Part shown: one piece after another, positions 52,791 to 60,740 of the stretch | Numbering within the stretch: the first letter of the stretch is position 1 | How the letters are laid out: each line of letters opens with the position of its first letter | DNA from: JAWLBY01 sp041687455 | GTDB taxonomy: Bacteria > Pseudomonadota > Gammaproteobacteria > Xanthomonadales > Xanthomonadaceae | Reading direction: 5' to 3' | Assembly: GCA_041687455.1 (NCBI GenBank) | Contig: JAWLBY010000023.1 | Location: forward strand, 1-60,740 | Length of the DNA: 60,740 bases | The notes under the pieces: generated by a model | What the model was told of the DNA's origin: nothing | Databases searched by the model: none | What the model saw: only the letters and a program-made list of their open reading frames with translations | Position numbers and translations under genes: made by a program

Positions 52791-53711
52791 TCACCGCGCC
52801 GACGGCGGATTGTCCGAGCCGATCTGCTGGTCGGTGACGGTGCGCCGGGCGAGCTGCGCCTCGCGTCGGGCGATGTAGAAGTTCGACGCGAAGATGATGC
52901 CGGCGCCGATCGCGGTCCACGTCGTCATCGCCTCGTCGAACAGCAGCCAGGCCAGTGCGGCGACGATCGGCAACTGCACGAACGACAGCGGCGTCAGCGC
53001 CGAGGCGTCGCCGAGCTTGAACGCGCGGGTCCAGCACATGTGGCCGGCCGTGCCGAAGAAGCCGGCCAGCATGACCCAGGCCCAGCCGGCCGCCGACGGC
53101 CATTCCCAGACCAGCAGCGCGAACGGCAGTGACATCGGTACCCACAGCAACGTCGTGAACAGCACGATCGCATCCGGCGGCTCGGTGCGCGACAGGAACT
53201 TGATGCTGATCGCGACCGAGGCCGACATGACCGCGGCGGCAACGGCGACCAGCGAGCCGGCGGTGAAATCGTCGCTGCCCGGCCGGACGATCACCAGCAC
53301 GCCGATGAAACCGATGATGACCGCGCTCCAGCGCCGCAGCCGAACCACTTCGTGCAGCACCAGCACGGCGCCGATCGTCACGAACAGCGGCGTCGAGTAC
53401 GACAGCGACACCGCCTGCGCCAGCGGCAGATTGGCGATCGCCCAGAAACCGCACAGCATCGACACGATGCCGATGCCGCAGCGGACGAAATACAGCGGCA
53501 GCTTGCTGGTCTTCAGCAGACCGGGGCCGGCACGCAGCAGCAACGGCAGCGCGAACAGCAGGCCGAACAGGTTGCGGAAGAACGCGATCTCGAACGGATG
53601 CAGCTCGTGCGAGGCGTAACGGATGGTGATCGCCATCAGGCCGAAGAAGCCGCTCGAGGCGATCATCAGCAGGGTCGCGGTAGTGGCATCCGATGCCCGC
53701 GCGTCGCTCAC
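52791..53711 (-). CDS. EamA/DMT-superfamily transporter
   Basis: 306 residues from GTG 53711, which overlaps the murB stop in a GTGA arrangement. Ten hydrophobic helices in two repeats of five: the first begins TLLMIASSGFFGLMAITIRY and the second VAVAAAVMSASVAISIKFLS. FFRNLFGLLFALPLLL, YSTPLFVTIGAVLVLHE and FVQLPIVAALAWLLFDE are typical for EamA. It lies in the inner membrane and would export or import a small metabolite not known from sequence. Part of the DUF4190-pyrD-murB-EamA run. Confidence 0.9.
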   Translation of the reverse strand: MSDARASDATTATLLMIASSGFFGLMAITIRYASHELHPFEIAFFRNLFGLLFALPLLLRAGPGLLKTSKLPLYFVRCGIGIVSMLCGFWAIANLPLAQAVSLSYSTPLFVTIGAVLVLHEVVRLRRWSAVIIGFIGVLVIVRPGSDDFTAGSLVAVAAAVMSASVAISIKFLSRTEPPDAIVLFTTLLWVPMSLPFALLVWEWPSAAGWAWVMLAGFFGTAGHMCWTRAFKLGDASALTPLSFVQLPIVAALAWLLFDEAMTTWTAIGAGIIFASNFYIARREAQLARRTVTDQQIGSDNPPSAR

Positions 53712-54748
53712 GTCCACTGTGCTCCGATGATCCGCGGCTCGGGTTCGAGCGCGACGCCGAAGCGTGCCCGAACCGATTCGGCGATTCTGCGGGCCAGATC
53801 GAGGATCTGCGCGCCGGTCGCGTGGCCGTGGTTGACCAGCACCAGCGCGTGCTGTTCCGAGACTGCGGCATCGCCCTCGCGATGGCCCTTCCAGCCGCAG
53901 TGTTCGATCATCCAGGCGGCGGACAGCTTGGCGGTCGGGCGGTCGCCGCCGAACACCGGCAGGGCAGGGAATTCGGCGTGCATCGACGTGGCCAGCGCAG
54001 CGTCGACGATCGGATTCTTGAAGAAGCTGCCGAGGTTCGCGACCAGCGCCGGGTTCGGCAGCTTGCGGGTGCGGATCCGGCTGATCGCCTCGGCAACGTG
54101 CGAAGCCCGTGGCGCATCGCCGGCCCCGATCCGTTCGAGCTCCTCGCGCACGCCAGCGTAATCGAGCCGCAGCTCGCGCTGCCGCGGCAGCCGGAACTCG
54201 ACCGCGGTGATCATCCAGCGCTCCGGCGCCCGCTTGAACAGGCTGTCGCGGTAGCCGAACGCGCATCGTGTGGTGCCGATCCGCTGCAGTGTCCCTGTCT
54301 CGCGATCGAATGCCTCGACCGTTTCGATGAACTCGCCGACTTCGGTGCCGTAGGCGCCGATATTCTGGATCGGCGCCGCGCCGACCGCGCCCGGAATCAG
54401 CGAGAGGTTTTCCAGCCCGACGAAGCCGCGGGCGAGGCTCCAGCGCACCAGGTCGTCCCAGCGTTCGGCCGCCTCGGCGCGAATCAAGGCAGTCGAGCCG
54501 TCGTCTTCGAGAACGCGGATGCCGGTCTGGCCGAGCGTGACGACCACGCCGTCGAAATCGCCGGCGAACAGCACGTTGCTGCCTTCGCCGAGCATAAGCA
54601 CCGGCTTCGACTTCAGGTACGGGAAACCGAACAGCTCCGGCAGCGCGTCGGCCCGACGCACGTCGGCGAGCAGCGCGGCCTTCGCCGGCACGCGCATCGT
54701 GCTCCGCGCGATCAGCGGGGCGTTTTCCTGCAGCAGGTAGCCGGTCAT
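53708..54748 (-). CDS. murB: UDP-N-acetylmuramate dehydrogenase
   Basis: 346 residues from ATG 54748, the type I (long) MurB length. FAD-binding: VLMLGEGSNVLFAGDFDGVV; NLSLIPGAVGAAPIQNIGAY is the active-site-adjacent motif; FGYRDSLFK carries the tyrosine and serine, and the C-terminal domain shows NPALVANLGSFFKNPIV and AAWMIEHCGWKGHREGDAAV. It reduces the enolpyruvyl group to lactyl in peptidoglycan precursor synthesis. The upstream frame is made of repeat DNA and is not coding. The EamA gene overlaps its end. Confidence 0.95.
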   Translation of the reverse strand: MTGYLLQENAPLIARSTMRVPAKAALLADVRRADALPELFGFPYLKSKPVLMLGEGSNVLFAGDFDGVVVTLGQTGIRVLEDDGSTALIRAEAAERWDDLVRWSLARGFVGLENLSLIPGAVGAAPIQNIGAYGTEVGEFIETVEAFDRETGTLQRIGTTRCAFGYRDSLFKRAPERWMITAVEFRLPRQRELRLDYAGVREELERIGAGDAPRASHVAEAISRIRTRKLPNPALVANLGSFFKNPIVDAALATSMHAEFPALPVFGGDRPTAKLSAAWMIEHCGWKGHREGDAAVSEQHALVLVNHGHATGAQILDLARRIAESVRARFGVALEPEPRIIGAQWT

Positions 54749-54765
54749 CGAGCGGGAGTGCTTGT

Positions 54766-54851
54766 CTGTGGGAGCGGCTTCAGCCGCGACCGTTGGCTTG
54801 CAGTCACGGGGTTTCGGAGGTCTGCGGTCGCGGCTGAAGCCGCTCCTACAG
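54766..54851. repeat. Long inverted repeat between pyrD and murB
   Basis: CTGTGGGAGCGGCTTCAGCC and the rest of the left arm (54766-54792) are complementary to the right arm (54825-54851) with about one mismatch, and the loop is ~32 bases. The GGAGCGGCTTCAGCCGCGAC word is a well-known dispersed element of Xanthomonas and Pseudomonas. It may reduce read-through from pyrD into murB. Confidence 0.9.
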
Positions 54852-54867
54852 GGGCGTTGCGTCAAGA

Positions 54868-55887
54868 CTATCGCGCGGCACGGATCGCCTCGACACAATC
54901 ACCGATCAGCGCCGGTCCACGGAACACCATGCCGGAATAGAACTGCACCAGCGACGCGCCCGCGGCAATCTTTCCGGCAGCGTCGGCGCCGGACAGGATG
55001 CCGCCGACGCCGACCAGCTCGATCGTCTTCGGCAACCGCTCGCGCATCTTGCGCAACACCTCGGTCGCCCGCGGATACAGCGGGCGACCCGAAAGCCCGC
55101 CGGCCTGCTCGGCCAGCGGATGCCCGGCGATCACGCTGCGATCGATCGTCGTGTTGGTCGCGATGACGCCATCGACGGCGGTGTCGACGAACACCTTCGC
55201 GATGCTGTCGATCTCGGCGTCCGACAGATCCGGCGCGATCTTGACCAGCATCGGCCGCCGCCGCCCGTGTTTTGCCGCCAGTCGCTCCTGCGCCTCGCGC
55301 AGCTTGTGGACCAGCGCGTGCAACGCCTGCTCCTGCTGCAGCGCACGCAGTCCGACCGTGTTCGGCGACGAGATGTTGACCGTGACGTAGCTGGCCAGCG
55401 GATAGACCCGTTCGAGGCAGAACAGGTAGTCGTCGATCGCCGACTCGTTCGGAGTGTCCTTGTTCTTGCCGATGTTGATGCCGAGGATGCCGTCGTAGCG
55501 GGCGCGTTCGACGTTGCGGACCAGCGCATCGACGCCGCGATTGTTGAAGCCGAGCCGGTTGATCACCGCCTCGCGGTCCGGCAGCCGGAACATGCGCGGT
55601 TTCGGATTGCCTGCCTGCGGTTTCGGCGTGGTCGTGCCGATCTCGATGAAACCGAAGCCGAGCGAGGCCAGCGCGTCGATGTGTGCGCCGTCCTTGTCGA
55701 GGCCGGCGGCGAGCCCGACCGGATTGACGAAGTCGAGTCCGAACGCGCGCGTCGGCAGTGCCTGCGGTCGCGTCGCAAGCAGCGGATTCAGGCCGGTCCG
55801 ATACGCGGCTTCGATCGTCGACAGCGCCAGTCCATGGGCGCGTTCGGCATCGACGCAGAACAGCAGCGGACGGGCGAGGCCGTACAT
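54868..55887 (-). CDS. pyrD: Dihydroorotate dehydrogenase (quinone), class 2
   Basis: 339 residues from ATG 55887 with GGAGG 6 bp upstream. Class 2 marks: the N-terminal helices (LARPLLFCVDAERAHGLALS), NPVGLAAGLDKDGAHIDALA, VNISSPNTVGLRALQ with the catalytic serine, and IATNTTIDRS with GGLSGRPLYPRATEVLRKMR. It oxidises dihydroorotate with quinone at the inner membrane in pyrimidine synthesis. It follows the DUF4190 gene by 2 bp. Confidence 0.96.
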   Translation of the reverse strand: MYGLARPLLFCVDAERAHGLALSTIEAAYRTGLNPLLATRPQALPTRAFGLDFVNPVGLAAGLDKDGAHIDALASLGFGFIEIGTTTPKPQAGNPKPRMFRLPDREAVINRLGFNNRGVDALVRNVERARYDGILGINIGKNKDTPNESAIDDYLFCLERVYPLASYVTVNISSPNTVGLRALQQEQALHALVHKLREAQERLAAKHGRRRPMLVKIAPDLSDAEIDSIAKVFVDTAVDGVIATNTTIDRSVIAGHPLAEQAGGLSGRPLYPRATEVLRKMRERLPKTIELVGVGGILSGADAAGKIAAGASLVQFYSGMVFRGPALIGDCVEAIRAAR

Positions 55888-55889
55888 CG

Positions 55890-56174
55890 TCAGCCTCCGA
55901 ACAGCACGGCGAATGCGGCGAGTCCGCCGAAGAACAGTACCGCCACCAGCACGCCGGCGACGGTCAGGATCAGTTGCAGCCAACCGAGCACGAGCTCCGT
56001 GATCGCCAACCCGTCGCCGCCGATCGCACCGTGCGAACGGCGGATCTCCGCACGCGCCATGTGGCCGGTGATGACGGCGACGATCGCGGCAACGAACGGC
56101 AGGGCGACCCATGACAGGATGCCCGACACGAGGCTGATGATCGCAGTGGTGCTGGTCTGCGGTGTGCCATTCAT
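55890..56174 (-). CDS. Small membrane protein, DUF4190-like
   Basis: 94 residues from ATG 56174. Two hydrophobic helices (AIISLVSGILSWVALPFVAA and LVLGWLQLILTVAGVLVAVL) flank a loop with GHMARAEIRRS, the DUF4190 pattern in which a G-H-x-A motif follows the first helix. Function unknown. It is the first gene of the run with pyrD. Confidence 0.8.
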   Translation of the reverse strand: MNGTPQTSTTAIISLVSGILSWVALPFVAAIVAVITGHMARAEIRRSHGAIGGDGLAITELVLGWLQLILTVAGVLVAVLFFGGLAAFAVLFGG

Positions 56175-56592
56175 CGGGGATACCTCATCGGTGGTTCTGC
56201 CCGGATTCGATCGCTCTGGCGGCCTGGCGCCAGTCATTCCGACGTTCGCCCACTCTGCGCGGGCGAGGTTTGCGAAGCGCTGAATCTTTTCACGCCGTCA
56301 TTTCGGTGAAACCCCGCTGCTGCCCTGGAGAGGCGTTCCCCGAGCGGCAGCGTGGAGTGCCCATCATGCATGCCCAGACCTGCCGCCGTCGCCCCCACGA
56401 CGGCGGGGTGACAGTGCCGCATTACTGGGTGACGTCGCTGGGCCCCCGCCAGCGCGAGGGCGACGAGATGGCAAGGCCCCGGCGACGCTGCTGTCGAGCT
56501 TCCCCGGCCCATGGTGCGCAGGAGCCGGGATGACGAGCATGGTACGAATCAGATCATCAGTGCATCAGTTCAGCGGTTCGATCGCGAGCGCC
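56175..56592. other. Intergenic region with a perfect 9-bp hairpin
   Basis: 418 bp between the divergent-outward ends of DUF4190 and the ALDH7 gene's stop. CCGCCGTCG (56383-56391), loop CCCCCA, CGACGGCGG (56398-56406) makes a perfect stem. Flanking GGTGACAG words resemble the other dispersed repeats. No gene seen. Confidence 0.5.
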
Positions 56593-58128
56593 TCACAGAT
56601 CGAACTTGATGCCCTGTGCCAGCGGCAGCGCATCCGAGTAGTTGATCGTGTTGGTCTGCCGGCGCATGTAGGCCTTCCAGGCATCGGAACCCGACTCGCG
56701 GCCGCCGCCGGTTTCCTTCTCGCCGCCGAACGCGCCGCCGATCTCTGCGCCGGAGGTGCCGATGTTGACGTTGGCGATGCCGCAGTCGGAGCCGGCCGCC
56801 GACAGGAACTGCTCGGCATGGCGGATGTTCATCGTGAAGATCGCCGACGACAGGCCCTGCGGCACGTCGTTCTGCATCGCGATCGCCTCGTCCAGCGTGT
56901 CGAACGGAATCACGTACAGGATCGGCGCGAAGGTCTCGTGCTGGACGATGTCGCTGTCGTTCGACAGGCCGGTCACGACCGTCGGCAGCACGAAGTTGCC
57001 GGGCCGATCGAGCCTGGCGCCGCCGGTCAGGATGTTGCCGCCGAGCTCCTTGATCCGGGCGACCGCGGTGAGATAGCCGTCGACCGCCATCGGGCTGTTC
57101 AGCGGGCCCATCAGCGTCTTCGGGTCGGTCGGATCGCCGATCTTGCCTTCGACCTGCCGGTACGCCTTGACCACGGTCGAGACGACGTCGTCGAACCGCG
57201 AGCGATGCACGAACAGGCGCCGGGTGGTCGTGCAGCGCTGGCCGGCGGTGCCGACCGCACCGAACACGATGGCCGGAATCGCCAGCTTCAGGTCGGCCGT
57301 CTCATCGACGATCAGCGCATTGTTGCCGCCGAGTTCGAGCAGCGAGCGGCCCATCCGCTCGGCGACGCGCACGCCGACCTGGCGGCCGACCCGGGTCGAA
57401 CCGGTGAAGCTGATCAGCGGAATCCGGCGATCATCGACGAACTGCTGCGCGAGCTCGCTGCCGGCGTCGTTGAACAGGAAGAAGATGTCCGGGAAACCGG
57501 CCGCGCGCAGCGCGTCGTTGCAGATCTTCATCGACGCGATCGCGGTCAGCGGGGTGCGCGGCGACGGCTTCCAGATCGTCACGTTGCCGCAGACGGCGGC
57601 GATGAAGCTGTTCCAGGCCCACACCGCGACCGGGAAGTTGAACGCGCTGATCACGCCGACCAGGCCGAGCGGATGCCACTGCTCGTACATCCGGTGACCG
57701 GGGCGCTCGGAGTGCATGGTCAGGCCGTACAGCATCCGGCTCTGGCCAACCGCGAAGTCGGCGATGTCGATCATCTCCTGCACTTCGCCGTCGCCTTCCG
57801 GCTTGATCTTGCCCATCTCGAGCGACACCAGCGAGCCGAGCGCATCCTTGTGCCGACGCAGTGCCTCGCCGCACAGCCGGATCGCCTCGCCACGGCGCGG
57901 GGCCGGCGTGGTGCGCCAGACCTTCTGCACTTCCAGCGCGCGCTGCATCAGCAGGTCGTAGTCGGCCTTGGAACTGGCGTTGACGCGGGCGATCACGCTG
58001 TTGTCGCTCGGGTTGACCGAGTCGATCACCCCGGCATCGGTGGTGGTAGACCACTCGCCATTGCCGAGGTAGGTGCCCGGGTTCAGCTCGGAAAGTCCGA
58101 GCGCCTTCAGGATTGCTGCAGCCGACAT
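56593..58128 (-). CDS. amaB: Aldehyde dehydrogenase family 7 (alpha-aminoadipate semialdehyde type)
   Basis: 511 residues from ATG 58128, where GGAG is 6 bp upstream (ATG 58134 would leave no spacer). ALDH7 signs are WHPLGLVGVISAFNFPVAVW, LLELGGNNALIVDE with the catalytic glutamate, GTAGQRCTTTRRLFVHRS with the cysteine, and the end GGEKETGGGRESGSDAWKAYMRRQTNTINYS. The family oxidises alpha-aminoadipate semialdehyde (piperideine-6-carboxylate) in lysine breakdown, though the symbol is by family only and no lysine pathway gene is near. Confidence 0.9.
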   Translation of the reverse strand: MSAAAILKALGLSELNPGTYLGNGEWSTTTDAGVIDSVNPSDNSVIARVNASSKADYDLLMQRALEVQKVWRTTPAPRRGEAIRLCGEALRRHKDALGSLVSLEMGKIKPEGDGEVQEMIDIADFAVGQSRMLYGLTMHSERPGHRMYEQWHPLGLVGVISAFNFPVAVWAWNSFIAAVCGNVTIWKPSPRTPLTAIASMKICNDALRAAGFPDIFFLFNDAGSELAQQFVDDRRIPLISFTGSTRVGRQVGVRVAERMGRSLLELGGNNALIVDETADLKLAIPAIVFGAVGTAGQRCTTTRRLFVHRSRFDDVVSTVVKAYRQVEGKIGDPTDPKTLMGPLNSPMAVDGYLTAVARIKELGGNILTGGARLDRPGNFVLPTVVTGLSNDSDIVQHETFAPILYVIPFDTLDEAIAMQNDVPQGLSSAIFTMNIRHAEQFLSAAGSDCGIANVNIGTSGAEIGGAFGGEKETGGGRESGSDAWKAYMRRQTNTINYSDALPLAQGIKFDL

Positions 58129-58148
58129 GCCCATCTCCGGAGTACGGT

Positions 58149-58167
58149 CGGGGCGAAAAGCGCCCCG
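58149..58167 (-). promoter_or_regulatory. Hairpin in the leader of the ALDH7 gene
   Basis: CGGGGCG and CGCCCCG pair around a five-base loop, about 10 bases upstream of the GGAG of this gene. It could affect ribosome access or simply be a REP-like motif. No riboswitch recognised. Confidence 0.35.
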
Positions 58168-58257
58168 GGATAAATGACCGCGCAGTTTAACAGAGCGCAG
58201 CAGCCGCTTCCGGCGAGGTCGCCGCGGACGGCGCGCTGTGCCAGAATCGGCGGCCGT

Positions 58258-58334
58258 GCCCCCGTAGCTCAGTTGGATAGAGCGTCCCCCTCCTAAGGGG
58301 AAGGTCGTACGTTCGAATCGTATCGGGGGCGCCA
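58258..58334 (+). tRNA. tRNA-Arg (anticodon CCU)
   Basis: The acceptor stem GCCCCCG (58258-58264) pairs with CGGGGGC (58324-58330), followed by discriminator G and encoded CCA (58332-58334). The D arm GCTCAGTTGGATAGAGC, the anticodon stem TCCCC/GGGGA with loop CTCCTAA, and the T loop GTTCGAATC are all present. The anticodon CCT reads AGG, an infrequent codon in GC-rich genomes. No integrase or duplicated tRNA end was seen. Confidence 0.97.
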
Positions 58335-58477
58335 TTCGATGCCGTCCGCCGGGCGCCCGCTGCCCCGGCGCGATCGCGAATAGCCGCTGAAGCGGCTGCC
58401 CCGGCACGCTGGCCTTCGGCCCGCCGATCGGGCGAGACTTCCTGCTTCAGTCCGCCTGCATCGGCACGGAGCACCGC

Positions 58478-60421
<1,944 letters not shown>

Positions 60422-60496
60422 CGCCAAGCGCCGGTCCAGACCGGTCGCTGGACGAGCGGACGCTGGTTCGGCGCAGCCTTCCGCGTACCCTCCCGC

Positions 60497-60680
60497 ACCG
60501 CCTTCGCTCGTCATCCCGGCGGAAGCCCACTGCTGTCCGGGGAAAATGGCGGGTGCCGAATCTCGCGGCACCGTCATCCCGGCGAAGACCGGAGTCAGGT
60601 GAACAACGGGTTGCGAGAGAAGCAAGATGGATCCCGGCTTGCGCCCACTGCTGTCCGGGGAAAATCCGCGCGCGCCTCAC
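60497..60680. repeat. Inverted fragments of the 192-bp repeat family
   Basis: GTCATCCCGGCGGAAGC and CCCACTGCTGTCCGGGGAAA (from about 60497 and 60519) are reverse complements of parts of the 192-bp unit at 4537-5535; a second copy begins near 60626 with ATGGATCCCGGCTTGCGCCC. The last 80 bp also hold GGGGTTAAACCCC. No gene was found to the window end. Confidence 0.85.
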
Positions 60681-60740
60681 GAAAGTGTTGCGGTGTCTGG
60701 AGTTCGGGGTTAAACCCCTGAGCGCCAACTCACTTCCAGA

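Noticed and set aside
58135..58200. Riboswitch in the ALDH7 leader
   Set aside because: Only a simple GC hairpin is visible; no conserved riboswitch core.
58258..58334. Integration site of a mobile element in tRNA-Arg
   Set aside because: No integrase gene and no second copy of the tRNA 3' end were seen in the window.

Overview
The window looks like a piece of a GC-rich gammaproteobacterial chromosome from a draft scaffold: three runs of exactly 100 N lie inside repeat arrays. Gene content (rluF, phrB, pilU, xseA, ispG, murB, pyrD, acs, a PilZ-like gene directly before ispG, DUF1501/DUF1800 pair, secreted subtilases, yihE/srkA-type kinase) and the many short dispersed palindromes fit the Xanthomonadales/Lysobacterales and neighbouring groups. 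This placement is an inference from gene content; there is no rRNA gene here.

Layout. 1-3000: a lower-GC, acquired-looking patch with a broken gene tail, a SUKH-like lipoprotein, a truncated XRE regulator operon and a dead REP-associated transposase. 3059-16358: housekeeping genes (glutaredoxin-like protein, rluF, PAS chemoreceptor, DUF1501/DUF1800 pair, cyclophilin, kinase, methyltransferase, DUF2237, Na/Pi cotransporter), with a 192-bp tandem repeat array after rluF. 16719-21239: two tandem secreted subtilases. 21713-35808: photolyase, wax ester synthase-like acyltransferase plus cytosine deaminase, ABC exporter, pilU, YigZ, an aldehyde dehydrogenase whose ribosome site abuts a 116-bp repeat array, GIY-YIG protein, acetolactate synthase-like enzyme, xseA and an SDR.

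36286-49579 is the most striking part: a leftward block of six genes that together would span the whole cell envelope. In transcription order they are (A) a soluble FAD/NAD(P) oxidoreductase fused to two cyclic-nucleotide-binding domains and a sixteen-cysteine ferredoxin module, (B) a membrane protein with two His-x13-His pairs as in dihaem cytochrome b, (C) a cytoplasmic FHA-like domain joined by one membrane helix to a decahaem cytochrome, (D) a lipoprotein with two GlcG/HbpS domains, (E) an outer-membrane beta-barrel and (F) a second decahaem cytochrome with a C-terminal LVIVD propeller. The order suggests an NAD(P)H-to-outer-membrane electron conduit whose cytoplasmic end may be gated by cyclic nucleotide and phosphopeptide sensors. 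I do not recognise it as a described system; the function is inferred.

49752-60740: a PilZ-like gene and ispG run rightward; DUF4190-pyrD-murB-EamA form a leftward cluster; then an ALDH7 enzyme, tRNA-Arg(CCU) and acetyl-CoA synthetase. The window ends in copies of the repeat family that makes the first array.

Repeats are a theme of the window: at least six palindromic families appear, one inserted in frame inside the coding region of cytochrome F.
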